Shown: positions 1-8,161, counted from the stretch's first letter. The stretch is DNA of 64,000 nucleotides from Dysgonomonas gadei ATCC BAA-286 (GCF_000213555.1 NZ_GL891982.1:1-64000); one strand, 5' to 3'. Made by a program: numbers and translations. The notes: a model not told the origin generated them from the sequence alone.

Positions 1-309
1 GCATACACTGCTTCTTCAGGCCCATAGCACGTTTACGAGCGTTCTTCTCTAAACAGTCGTCTATTAAATCTTTCAGGCTACCGACAATAACACGGCGGCC
101 TCGCCGGGAACTGTTATAATGGGGGGGATTGTTAATACCGATTCCAGAGAGGATTCAGGATCATCACAGTTTAATGCGGCTTCATACTCGGCTATGACTT
201 TATGAACGGTCTTACGGCTGACATCCAACTCCCTGGCTATAGCCCGTTTACTGTACCCAACCGTGCGGTACATGTGAATAATTGTTTGTTTTTCCACCAT
301 TGTTATCAT
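1..309 (-). pseudogene. istA: IS21-family transposase IstA, N-terminal part, frameshifted and cut by window edge
   Basis: The reverse strand opens at 309 (or Met4 at 300) with an IstA-like helix-turn-helix; the stretch GYSKRAIARELDVSRKTV is typical of IS21 transposases. The frame stops near 73, but a frame shifted by one base continues at about position 118 with YNSSRRGRRVIVGSLKDL, the expected IstA continuation, to the window edge. The switch lies in a run of seven C on the coding strand (121-127); an eighth C would rejoin the two parts. This is either an inactivating single-base deletion or slippage at a homopolymer. The catalytic DDE domain and istB would lie to the left, outside the window. 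Family assignment is firm; functional state is unknown. Confidence 0.8.
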
Positions 310-464
310 TTTAGCCTCTGTGTTGGTTAATACACAAAGGAATTTATAATGTTAATATTTGTTAGTAAAATGTAGAGCTTTATTAGATGCTCTCACACAT
401 TTTACTTAACTGGTGGTATACTTTTAAATTATTTTAGTGGACTACTTTTCAATTATATTATACA
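310..464. mobile_element. Terminal region of the IS21-family element
   Basis: Upstream of istA lie the repeats expected at an IS21-type end. Two 19-bp near-identical direct repeats (413-431 and 437-455, both gtgg..tacttttNaatta) are spaced by 24 bp. An imperfect inverted pair (361-378 and 389-410) surrounds the putative promoter region. IS21 ends carry multiple terminal repeats and finish in CA/TG; a CA at 463-464 is the most likely tip, which is inference. The next gene starts only 7 bp beyond it, so the element probably inserted into or directly beside that gene. Confidence 0.55.
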
Positions 465-470
465 GGACTA

Positions 471-803
471 ATGCATATTTTAGATAAATTAGAACTTCCC
501 AATATAATAACTATTTCAATTACAAATAAATCGAAAGCGTTAGTATGTGCTTGTACTCCTAAAAGCTATAGATGGGTAATGAATCAATATCAAAGTATTC
601 TTGATAATGATACTTCTGATATGTATAACCCAACAGGTTGTTGGAGTCCAACATTTAAGGCTTCTTATAACGACATTCAAACACTTGTTCAATATGCTGT
701 TAAGCAGCTGAATTATAAGATGGAAAAAGGATTCCCCCTCAATAATTTCACATTAGAAATAGATGAGAGTAATAATATTGAAATCAAACTGAAAGAATAT
801 TGA
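471..803 (+). CDS. Hypothetical protein, possible C-terminal remnant of an E1/ThiF-like enzyme
   Basis: 110 aa with no signal peptide or membrane segment. I do not recognise it firmly. The segment GCWSPTF followed by an amphipathic helix resembles, from memory, the C-terminal Cys-containing part of bacterial E1/ThiF proteins that sit beside JAB proteases. That reading would make this the tail of a larger gene cut by the IS21 element, whose tip is about 7 bp upstream. The apparent ATG at 471 could then be an internal Met. The stop overlaps the next start by 4 nt, so it is the first gene of a three-gene translationally coupled cassette. A genuine small accessory protein remains possible. Confidence 0.5.
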   Translation: MHILDKLELPNIITISITNKSKALVCACTPKSYRWVMNQYQSILDNDTSDMYNPTGCWSPTFKASYNDIQTLVQYAVKQLNYKMEKGFPLNNFTLEIDESNNIEIKLKEY

Positions 804-1264
804 GACTACATAATCATGAATTAGATGTTTTTATTGAAGTGGAGGAAACTTTGATAGATGAATTAAGCAAGACTGGAGAGAAATATTTACCTAAAGAATA
901 TGGAGGTTTTCTTGTTGGATACTATAATGATACTTTCAAGACTGTTTATATCACAGATTATGTTTTACCTATAAAATATAAAAACACGTCTACCAGTTTT
1001 GAAAGAAAGCCTGATGGTTTAGAGAATGTTTTTATAGAGCTATATAAAAAAGAGCCTTCACAATATTATATTGGAGAGTGGCATACACATCCAAATGGAC
1101 TACCTTATCCAAGCATATCAGATAAAATAGCACTGAATAAGATAGCAGAAGATAAATCAACACCAATAGAAAATCCAATAATGCTTATAATAGGGTATAA
1201 TATTAAAATAACATCTTTTGCTTTTTATGTTTCTGTAAATAATAAATTATATAAATATGAATGA
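800..1264 (+). CDS. JAB/JAMM-domain (Mov34/MPN/PAD-1) isopeptidase
   Basis: 154 aa, a single JAB domain. The complete JAMM zinc signature is visible: Glu33 (KEYGGFLVG), His95-Thr-His97 in EWHTHP, then Ser105 and Asp108 in exact HxH-x7-S-x2-D spacing, so a catalytically competent metalloprotease is predicted. Bacterial relatives (CBASS Cap3, BilD) remove ubiquitin-like conjugates made by neighbouring E1/E2 proteins. The only usable start is TTG at 800, whose TTGA overlaps the previous stop, indicating translational coupling. The stop overlaps the next gene by 8 nt. No E2 or cyclase is visible here; they may have lain upstream of the IS21 insertion. Confidence 0.85.
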   Translation: MRLHNHELDVFIEVEETLIDELSKTGEKYLPKEYGGFLVGYYNDTFKTVYITDYVLPIKYKNTSTSFERKPDGLENVFIELYKKEPSQYYIGEWHTHPNGLPYPSISDKIALNKIAEDKSTPIENPIMLIIGYNIKITSFAFYVSVNNKLYKYE

Positions 1265-2096
1265 GACTCCTACTGAAAATAAAGAAAGATTAATGCTCCT
1301 TTTTGAAAGCCTGCAAAAACAAATGTTAGCCGAACTAAGTACTAATCGTTTGTTTATAGATCATCCTGGTACAAAAGGAGATTCTATTGAAAATGTTTGG
1401 ATAGAATGGCTTAGAAAATATCTACCTAATAAATATTCCGTTGATAAAGCAATAGTAATAGATTCACTTGGTAATATTAGTCACCAAATGGATTTAGTTA
1501 TTTATGACGAACAATTTACTCCTTTCGTATTTAATCAGAATGGTATAAAATATGTTCCAGCTGAAGGAATTTATGCTGTTTTTGAAGTAAAGCCAGAAAT
1601 TAATAAAGGTTATATTGAGTATGCAGGAGAGAAAATAGCCAGTGTTAGAGCGTTGCATAGAACCGCTACTACATTTATCAATGGTGGACGAAAATGTTCT
1701 CCGAGAGGATTTATAAAGATTTTAGGCGGAATATTAACTATATCTAATAGTTTTACAACGGAAAACAATGAAACACTAGAAAAACATCTTAAAAATCTAA
1801 AGGCTCTAGAAAGTATGGAAATGGGGTGTATTGTAGATTATGGCTGTTTTATTATAGATTATCTAAATCCTAAAGCTGTTGGAGATGAAAACGATTTTGG
1901 TCAAATGGATGAATTTCGCAGATATTACTCTGAACGAAAAGTTCAGAAAATAATATTTAGCAGTTCTCAATATGCTCTTGTTTCTTTTTTCTTACAATTG
2001 ACTCGTTATTTACAACAAGCAATAGGGACTATTCCTGCGATAGATCTGAATGCTTATGCTCATTCTATTGATTTTAAACTAGATGAATATATTTAA
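1257..2096 (+). CDS. DUF6602-like protein, predicted PD-(D/E)XK nuclease fold
   Basis: 279 aa, soluble. The N-terminal half has the order expected of a PD-(D/E)XK core: Glu45 (GDSIENVW), Asp79 (QMDLVIYD), then Glu110-Val-Lys112 (FEVK). It resembles proteins annotated DUF6602. The C-terminal 120 residues are helical with no motif I can name. It overlaps the JAB gene by 8 nt (start 1257, JAB stop 1264), so the two are co-translated. Effector nucleases often close Ub-like or CBASS-type defence operons, which is the likely role here by inference. Substrate and activity are unknown. A 135-bp gap then separates it from the HTH genes. Confidence 0.65.
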   Translation: MNETPTENKERLMLLFESLQKQMLAELSTNRLFIDHPGTKGDSIENVWIEWLRKYLPNKYSVDKAIVIDSLGNISHQMDLVIYDEQFTPFVFNQNGIKYVPAEGIYAVFEVKPEINKGYIEYAGEKIASVRALHRTATTFINGGRKCSPRGFIKILGGILTISNSFTTENNETLEKHLKNLKALESMEMGCIVDYGCFIIDYLNPKAVGDENDFGQMDEFRRYYSERKVQKIIFSSSQYALVSFFLQLTRYLQQAIGTIPAIDLNAYAHSIDFKLDEYI

Positions 2097-2231
2097 ACAA
2101 TAAAAAGGACATTCTCTACCACCTACTGCCTTTACACCTCATTTCTCCAAACCAGTCAATATTCTTTATTTATTTGCAGGTAAATCATTGCAATGATAAT
2201 AGTTTAAGTAAAAATTAAAAGAATATTTGAT

Positions 2232-2519
2232 ATGGAAATTATAGCAATAGAAAGACAAACTTTTGAGCTTATAAAAGATCGGCTCATACTTTTTGCCAAG
2301 CAGATCAAAAAGCTTTGTACAAATGAACAGCCAAAAGATAAATGGCTCGACAACCAAGATGTATGCGAACTACTGAGTATTTCGAAGCGTAGTTTACAAT
2401 ATTATCGTAACTGTGGTAAACTATCATTCTCTCAAATCAACAATAAATGCTACTACAAAGTATCTGATGTTCAGAAACTTTTGAAAGATTCATTAATCCA
2501 AAAACCGAGTAAGCCATGA
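2232..2519 (+). CDS. Helix-turn-helix (excisionase-like) protein
   Basis: 95 aa. An N-terminal helical stretch is followed by a winged MerR/excisionase-type HTH (WLDNQDVCELLSISKRSLQYY, then the wing and SDVQKLL), about residues 38-85. Such proteins sit next to Bacteroides integrases and control excision or early island transcription. It overlaps the next gene by ATGA (2516-2519). It is paralogous to the HTH gene at 2811: both share the pattern (D/N)NxDVxxLLxIS(K/I)RSLQ. A specific target is not visible. Confidence 0.75.
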   Translation: MEIIAIERQTFELIKDRLILFAKQIKKLCTNEQPKDKWLDNQDVCELLSISKRSLQYYRNCGKLSFSQINNKCYYKVSDVQKLLKDSLIQKPSKP

Positions 2520-2797
2520 AAGAAGAAATGCTGTTCAATTTGGATGTTTTTATTGGTAATTGGGAGAGTGTAAATCTACATCCAACTGTGATGATTTATA
2601 AAAATGATAAAGGCTATTTGTTGAGTATAATTCATATAAATGAAACGACCCAACAAGCACAGCCTGCCACTTATGAAATTCTAGCTGATGAGATTGGTTA
2701 TTATATCTTTTATGATCTCAAAAGAGTGAATGTTACATATGACAGAAAGACTGATTTGCTAACATTATCTTCTTTAGGAGACTATATGCGAAACTAA
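2516..2797 (+). CDS. DUF3876 family protein
   Basis: 93 aa, small and soluble, resembling DUF3876, a family of unknown function found in Bacteroides integrative elements. The start codon overlaps the previous stop (ATGA) and the next gene begins 13 nt after its stop, so it is the middle gene of an HTH-DUF3876-HTH operon. The hydrophobic and aromatic pattern (GNWESV...YLLSIIHI...YYIFYDL) suggests a small beta-rich domain. No catalytic motif is visible; function unknown. Confidence 0.65.
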   Translation: MKEEMLFNLDVFIGNWESVNLHPTVMIYKNDKGYLLSIIHINETTQQAQPATYEILADEIGYYIFYDLKRVNVTYDRKTDLLTLSSLGDYMRN

Positions 2798-2810
2798 TAA
2801 ATAAAGGTCT

Positions 2811-3107
2811 ATGGAAATATTAAATAAAAAGTCGGACGAGATTGTTTCTTTTCTTAGCGTGTTGGATGAATCCCTAGATTCTATCAAAGTCGCATTAACA
2901 AACAGAACTCCACATTTGAATGGAGAGAAGTATTTGACCAATAACGATGTTAGCAAACTTCTGAATATCAGTATCCGATCTCTTCAAGATTGGCGAGATA
3001 ATGGGACTGTCGGTTATATTCAGATCTCGGGCAAGATTCTTTATCGACAGTCGGATATTCTCAAATTGTTAGAGGATAATTACGAAAAGTCGTGGAGAGA
3101 AGACTAA
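2811..3107 (+). CDS. Helix-turn-helix (excisionase-like) protein
   Basis: 98 aa. The N-terminal 35 residues form an amphipathic helix, then a MerR/excisionase-type HTH (YLTNNDVSKLLNISIRSLQ) with a wing (QISGKILYRQSDILKLL). It is a paralog of the gene at 2232 and the last gene of the trio, followed by a strong hairpin terminator and the convergent integrase. Probable DNA-binding regulator or recombination directionality factor of the island; which role it plays cannot be decided from sequence. Confidence 0.75.
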   Translation: MEILNKKSDEIVSFLSVLDESLDSIKVALTNRTPHLNGEKYLTNNDVSKLLNISIRSLQDWRDNGTVGYIQISGKILYRQSDILKLLEDNYEKSWRED

Positions 3108-3116
3108 ATGAAAATA

Positions 3117-3145
3117 GAAAAGCGAGCTTAAAAACTCGCTTTTCT
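3117..3145. terminator. Intrinsic terminator, HTH operon / integrase convergence
   Basis: A hairpin with 10-11 bp arms (gaaaagcgag...ctcgcttttc) and a short A-rich loop lies between the convergent HTH operon and integrase gene. T-rich sequence follows the right arm and A-rich sequence precedes the left, so it can serve both strands. Confidence 0.75.
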
Positions 3146-3169
3146 TGTATCTAGCTAATACAAATATGT

Positions 3170-4390
3170 TTAACCAAACTTCGCTTCCACTTGTTGCATG
3201 TCTCTTAATATAGAACTATCCAAGACTTTAGCATAGTGTTGGGTCATCTTCGTGCTAGAATGTCCCAGTATTTTAGACACATTTTCCAACGATACATTAT
3301 TGGCTAAAAACACTACCGTAGCCGCCGTATGGCGGGCTACGTGAGTCGTAAGTCTCTTCGTAATACCGCACAGATCAGCGATTTCTTTCAAGTAAGAATT
3401 CATCTTTTGATTTGTCAGAACAGGTAATAAAACTCCATTTTTTAAGCACAAAGGATGATCTTTATATCTATCAATGATTACTTTAGCTGAACTCAGAACA
3501 GGCACATTACACATATTACCTGTTTTCTCACGAGGCTTGCGAATCCATAGGGCATCATTATTATCTTTCAACAGATGTTCTGGTCTAAGATGCTTTACAT
3601 CAACAAAAGCCAATCCTGTAAATGCACAGAAGATGAAGATATCTCTAACAACTTCTAGCCTTTTGATAGTGAATTCTTTTTTTATCAGTATGTCTAATTC
3701 TTCTTGTGATAAAAACTCAACACTAACTTGGTCATGCTTAAATTGAATTCCCACAAAAGGATCTTTCTTTATCCATTCGTTGGCTAGAGCAATTCGGATA
3801 ACCTTTTTCAGACTCTTTAAATGCTTTAAAGCTGAGTTGTGTTGCATATTTCTCTCAGTCTTCAGGTAGAATTCTAAATTTTGAATGAATATGCGATCAA
3901 CCTCTCTCAACAATATATCATCTTTCTTATAGGTGTGTTTAATATAGGCTTTGAGAGCTTTTAAAGACGTCTCAAACTTTTCGACAGTAGATATAGAGAA
4001 ATCCTTTCCAACTAACGCACGACATCGCTTATTATGCTCCGAATAGATTTCAATAAGTGTTTTCTGTGATTCATCCCGACCATATAGCTTATCTCGGATA
4101 GCATCTGCTGTTACTCGTTTACCATCAATTTCTAATTCCCGATGTATTTTCAGAATTTTTGCTCGCATCGTATCGATATAACGATTGATTTCCGTTCCGA
4201 CTTTTCCCGAAGATGTACAAGATTCTCTTGGCTGATTCCAATGGTCAACAGATACACTTCTTTTGATAGAGATATCTACTGCCCGATTGTTGACAGTGAT
4301 ACGCATACAGATAGGAGCTTCCCCATTTCTTAATAACTTGTGCTTCCTGAGTAGAAAGTTCACATTGAATGTACTTTTCTTAAATCCCAT
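3170..4390 (-). CDS. Tyrosine recombinase/integrase of the island
   Basis: 406 aa, full length for Bacteroides integrases: arm-binding domain (about 1-90), SAM-like core-binding domain (about 110-210), catalytic domain (about 225-400). Visible catalytic residues are His350 and Arg353 (HVARH), His377 (LGH) and Tyr386 (QHYAKV). The position of the first catalytic Arg reads T258-G-L-A261-F, so Arg I is replaced by Ala; a comparable substitution is known in IntDOT. The gene points away from tRNA-Asp, whose 3' end is about 240 bp upstream, consistent with insertion at the tRNA 3' end. It converges with the HTH-DUF3876-HTH operon. Confidence 0.93.
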   Translation of the reverse strand: MGFKKSTFNVNFLLRKHKLLRNGEAPICMRITVNNRAVDISIKRSVSVDHWNQPRESCTSSGKVGTEINRYIDTMRAKILKIHRELEIDGKRVTADAIRDKLYGRDESQKTLIEIYSEHNKRCRALVGKDFSISTVEKFETSLKALKAYIKHTYKKDDILLREVDRIFIQNLEFYLKTERNMQHNSALKHLKSLKKVIRIALANEWIKKDPFVGIQFKHDQVSVEFLSQEELDILIKKEFTIKRLEVVRDIFIFCAFTGLAFVDVKHLRPEHLLKDNNDALWIRKPREKTGNMCNVPVLSSAKVIIDRYKDHPLCLKNGVLLPVLTNQKMNSYLKEIADLCGITKRLTTHVARHTAATVVFLANNVSLENVSKILGHSSTKMTQHYAKVLDSSILRDMQQVEAKFG

Positions 4391-4629
4391 GATTCATTCA
4401 TTTTTACATTAACAAAATTACTACTAAAATCCCATTTTGTTGATATGTAAAATATTGAATTATAAAGAATAAGCTACTGTGAAAGTGGGATATTTTCTTT
4501 CGTTTTTTAAGTCCCACGGCTAAGCCTTTTTTGACTGCTTCTTAATGGGATTTTCTGCTAGGGTCTGAAAACAAAAAAGTCCTGAATTCTGCTGAATTTC
4601 AGGACTTTTCGTCGATTTGTAAATCTTAT
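4391..4629. other. Gap between integrase and tRNA, probable att region
   Basis: No gene. The segment next to the tRNA 3' end should contain the attachment junction, but the partner att copy is not in this window, so the core cannot be fixed. It includes the hairpin at 4575-4609. Confidence 0.4.
4575..4609. terminator. Intrinsic terminator downstream of tRNA-Asp
   Basis: Perfect 12-bp arms (aaaagtcctgaa / ttcaggactttt) with an 11-nt loop, flanked by A-rich and T-rich sequence. It lies 20 bp past the tRNA 3' end and probably ends the tRNA transcript on the minus strand. Confidence 0.7.
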
Positions 4630-4706
4630 TGGCGGTATGGACGGGACTCGAACCCGCGACCCCCTGCGTGACAGGCAGGTATTCTAACCAGCTGAACTAC
4701 CACACC
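4630..4706 (-). tRNA. tRNA-Asp (GTC)
   Basis: A cloverleaf folds on the reverse strand: 7-bp acceptor stem (GGTGTGG / CCATACC, one G-U), D arm around AGCTGGTT, anticodon stem CCTGC/GCAGG with loop CTGTCAC giving anticodon GTC, and T arm containing GGTTCGAGTCC. The discriminator base is G and the terminal CCA is encoded (4630-4632). The 3' end faces the integrase side, so this is the likely chromosomal target of the island. Confidence 0.95.
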
Positions 4707-4707
4707 A

Positions 4708-5239
4708 TTTTGTTTTGCTTTTTTATTAGCAGCATTCCCTCTCAAATGCGATGCAAAGATATGACAAGGATTTGAATCCTGCAATAGCTTTGAGCAGTTT
4801 TTTTAGAATAAAATTTAATATCATTGGATTTCAGAGGATTAAAAATATGATAAAATTGAAAAGTTATTAGCGGAAGAGTGTTTAGAGAAGAAAATACTAG
4901 GATTAAAATCAGAAGAAGAGGAATTTACTCCACTTATTTTGATTAAACCCAAAGTAAAACAGAAACTCAAAATAGTGCATGAGTCCCATAATGAATTATA
5001 CAGAAATGAAATTATCTGCTATAAGAGTTGATTTAAGAGTACATTAAGTACGCTTGAAGGCCTTAGAATAAACTGTATATACCATTTTTAGATCTCGATA
5101 GAGAACTTCTATTAGGCGGTTAGACATTTCTTCGGCAGAAAGACAGTAAAGAAAATTATATGAATCTATTTTCTAGAATATTGCGGAGTATATAAAATAA
5201 AGCTATAGAAAGGAGATATGCTAAAAGAGATCTTAATTT
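4708..5239. other. Gene-free decayed stretch
   Basis: No intact gene. A 62-codon open frame without a start codon (about 4843-5031 on the plus strand, ending ...HNELYRNEIICYKS) looks like a fragment of a lost gene. The remainder is AT-rich with scattered stops in all frames. Its position beside tRNA-Asp and a MITE-like repeat suggests old mobile-element debris. Confidence 0.4.
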
Positions 5240-5315
5240 GAAGTAGTCACAATTTAATCTTTTTATAATGTTACTGTTTTTATTGGTAACTGTCAGATTA
5301 AATCGTGACTATTTC
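5240..5315. repeat. MITE-like palindrome with 21-bp terminal inverted repeats
   Basis: Arms at 5240-5260 and 5295-5315 are inverted copies matching at 19 of 21 positions (right arm agattaaatcgtgactatttc). The 34-bp centre carries a second small hairpin (gttac/gtaac). A nearly identical 22-bp copy of the right arm occurs at 48924-48945, so this belongs to a dispersed family. No target-site duplication is evident. Confidence 0.6.
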
Positions 5316-5449
5316 AGATAAAGTATTTTTTTCAATTTACAAATTATTCATTCTCATAGAAATCTCTCACCTCTCTTTTATAATAGTTTTCTAATAGCTT
5401 CTTACCATTTTCTAATAATTTTCTAATAGCCTTTCGTATTTGGTAGAGA

Positions 5450-5457
5450 TACCTTTG
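5450..5457 (+). promoter_or_regulatory. Bacteroidetes -7 box of mgtA
   Basis: TACCTTTG matches the TAnnTTTG consensus of the primary Bacteroidetes sigma factor, 35 bp before the mgtA ATG. The preceding 90 bp contain three copies of ttttctaata, possibly a binding or structured leader region. Confidence 0.5.
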
Positions 5458-5491
5458 TCCGAAAATTAAAGATCTATAAAATACTATAGCG

Positions 5492-8149
5492 ATGAAATTT
5501 TTGGGAAAACTAAAAAAGAAAAATACAGAATTCGCTTTCAATAGCGAAAAATTATTTCTTGCTGCATCACAATCCAAAGATCAAGTTTATTCGTTTCTTA
5601 ACTCGCGCCAGGAAGGACTCTATTCGGCAGAAGCAGTTAACCGATTAAAAGAGTTTGGTTCGAACGAAATTATAGTAGAGGCCAATAATAAATGGTTTGT
5701 CCTTTTACTAAAGGCCTTTATCAATCCTTTTATCGGGATACTGATGTTTCTGGCTCTGATTTCTATTATTATAGATGTCATTCTGGCAGATCCTTATGAA
5801 AGAGAGTGGATGACTGTTATAATTATCACTACGATGGTCACTTTAAGCGGATTGCTCCGATTTTATCAGGAGAGGAAAGCCAATAAAGCGAGTGAAGCTC
5901 TGAAAAAAATGGTCAATAACAAGGTTTCTGTTTTTCGTAAAGGCTCAGATTCCATTTTAAATATAAACATTGTAGACCTGGTTCCGGGTGATGTCATTTT
6001 TCTTTCCGCAGGAGATATGATTCCGGCTGATGTGCGTATTGTTTCTGCAAAAGACTTATTTGTAAGCCAGTCTTCGTTGACAGGAGAATCTGATGCTGTG
6101 GAAAAAACATCTAACACCTTAGGGGAACATCCGGCTAAAACAGGAAGTGTTATTGAGTTGAATAATATAGCCTTTATGGGTTCTAATGTTATAAGCGGAT
6201 CAGCCCGAGCTATTGTGGTAAGCACAGGAAGTGCCACATATATGGGAACTATTGCTAAAAATATAGTGGGTAAACGTGCTCAAACAAGTTTTGACAAAGG
6301 CATTAACAATGTCAGTTTACTTCTGATCCGGTTTATGCTTGTTATGGTTCCTTTTGTTTTCTTTATCAATGGATTTACAAAGGGTGACTGGTTCGAGGCT
6401 TTTTTGTTCGCACTATCGGTAGCCGTAGGGCTTACTCCCGAAATGCTTCCGATGATAGTTACCTCCAATCTTGCAAAAGGTGCAGTAAAGATGTCGAAGC
6501 ATAAAACGATTGTGAAAAATCTGAACTCGATACAAAATTTCGGAGCGATGAACATACTTTGTACAGATAAGACAGGTACATTGACACAAGATAAGATTGT
6601 TCTTGAGAGGTATCTGGATGTAGACGGGAAAGATAGTGAACGGGTTTTACGGCATGCTTATTTTAATAGCTTCTTTCAGACCGGATTAAAGAACCTTATG
6701 GATAAAGCAATCTTGGCCCATTGCCATGAATTGAAATTTGGAAATTTGGGCGAACAATATAAAAAAGTAGATGAAATACCTTTCGACTTCAACCGTCGCA
6801 GAATGTCTGTAGTGGTAGAGGATGCGCAAGGAAAAAGGCAGATAATAACAAAGGGAGCCATTGAAGAAATTTTATCGGTTTGTATGTTTGCTGAAATAGA
6901 TGGCGTTCCGGTTCCTGTATCCAATAAGATAAGAAAAGAGCTTCTCGAAATCAGGACTAACCTCAACAAACAAGGAATGAGAGTGCTGGGGGTGGCACAG
7001 AAAAGTTGGGTCAGTAAATCAAACTCCTTTGCAGTTGAAGACGAGTCGGAGATGGTGCTTATAGGTTACCTTGCTTTTTTAGATCCGCCCAAACCTTCGG
7101 CATCGACAGCTATTAAAGCATTACACGAGCATGGAGTGGAAGTGAAAGTTCTTTCGGGAGACAATGAACTTATCAACAAAAATGTATGCCAGCAGGTGGG
7201 ACTCAGCATCGAAAATATTCTTTTGGGAAACCATATAGAAGAAATGAGTAGCGAGGAACTCGAAAAAGCAGCCATCAAAACGAATGTTTTTGCCAAACTG
7301 ACACCCTTACAAAAATCAAGGATAATAGAAGCACTTCAAGCTACAAACAATACTGTAGGCTTTTTGGGCGATGGAATAAACGATGCACCTGCATTGCGTC
7401 AGGCTGATATCGGCATCTCGGTCGATACAGCTGTAGATATTGCCAAGGAGTCGGCAGATATCATTTTATTGGAGAAAGATTTAATGGTACTTGAAGAAGG
7501 GGTTATCGAAGGACGTAAAATCTTTGGCAACATTACCAAATATATCAAAATGACGGCAAGCTCCAACTTTGGAAATATGTTCAGTGTGCTTGGAGCCTGT
7601 GCATTCTTTCCGTTCCTACCTATGCTACCTATACATATCCTGACACAAAACCTTTTATATGATATTTCACAGGTTACAATTCCTTTTGATAGTGTCGATA
7701 AAGAGTATCTGCAAAAACCACGGAAATGGAATGCGTCCGACCTGAAACGTTTTATGATATGCATAGGCCCGATCAGTTCTATATTTGATATTGTGACATA
7801 TCTGGTGATGTGGTATGTCTTTAAATGTACGCTTCCTGAAGACCAATCTTTATTCCAGTCAGGATGGTTCATTGAGGGGCTTCTTTCCCAGACACTCATT
7901 GTTCACATGATACGTACCCGCAAGATTCCATTTATACAAAGTCGGGCTTCCTGGCCTGTCATGATAACCACATTTACCATTATGGCTATCGGCATTGCCA
8001 TACCATTTACAGCCTTGGGGGCATCTATAAAGCTGACTCCTTTACCCTGGTCATATTTCCCATGGTTGATCGGCATACTGTTAGGCTACTGCTTCCTGAC
8101 ACAGTTTGTAAAGAACTGGTATATAAATAAATTCCATAAATGGTTGTAA
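5492..8149 (+). CDS. mgtA: Magnesium-translocating P-type ATPase
   Basis: 885 aa, the usual MgtA/MgtB length. It imports Mg2+ across the inner membrane using ATP. Visible P-type motifs: TGES in the actuator domain (SLTGESDAVEK), the phosphorylation site DKTGTLT, the hinge GDGINDAP, and the type IIIB transmembrane signature VGLTPEMLPMIV. Membrane segments flank these as in the family: four N-terminal, six C-terminal. A TAnnTTTG promoter lies 35 bp upstream and mgtC starts 12 bp after its stop, so the two form an operon. No Mg-sensing leader or PhoP box is recognisable. Confidence 0.95.
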   Translation: MKFLGKLKKKNTEFAFNSEKLFLAASQSKDQVYSFLNSRQEGLYSAEAVNRLKEFGSNEIIVEANNKWFVLLLKAFINPFIGILMFLALISIIIDVILADPYEREWMTVIIITTMVTLSGLLRFYQERKANKASEALKKMVNNKVSVFRKGSDSILNINIVDLVPGDVIFLSAGDMIPADVRIVSAKDLFVSQSSLTGESDAVEKTSNTLGEHPAKTGSVIELNNIAFMGSNVISGSARAIVVSTGSATYMGTIAKNIVGKRAQTSFDKGINNVSLLLIRFMLVMVPFVFFINGFTKGDWFEAFLFALSVAVGLTPEMLPMIVTSNLAKGAVKMSKHKTIVKNLNSIQNFGAMNILCTDKTGTLTQDKIVLERYLDVDGKDSERVLRHAYFNSFFQTGLKNLMDKAILAHCHELKFGNLGEQYKKVDEIPFDFNRRRMSVVVEDAQGKRQIITKGAIEEILSVCMFAEIDGVPVPVSNKIRKELLEIRTNLNKQGMRVLGVAQKSWVSKSNSFAVEDESEMVLIGYLAFLDPPKPSASTAIKALHEHGVEVKVLSGDNELINKNVCQQVGLSIENILLGNHIEEMSSEELEKAAIKTNVFAKLTPLQKSRIIEALQATNNTVGFLGDGINDAPALRQADIGISVDTAVDIAKESADIILLEKDLMVLEEGVIEGRKIFGNITKYIKMTASSNFGNMFSVLGACAFFPFLPMLPIHILTQNLLYDISQVTIPFDSVDKEYLQKPRKWNASDLKRFMICIGPISSIFDIVTYLVMWYVFKCTLPEDQSLFQSGWFIEGLLSQTLIVHMIRTRKIPFIQSRASWPVMITTFTIMAIGIAIPFTALGASIKLTPLPWSYFPWLIGILLGYCFLTQFVKNWYINKFHKWL

Positions 8150-8161
8150 AAGATAGAAATT

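Noticed and set aside
5344..5577. 77-codon minus-strand frame over the mgtA start
   Set aside because: Overlaps the mgtA promoter and start and is low complexity.
7399..7899. 166-codon minus-strand frame opposite mgtA
   Set aside because: Shadow of MgtA; no recognisable features.
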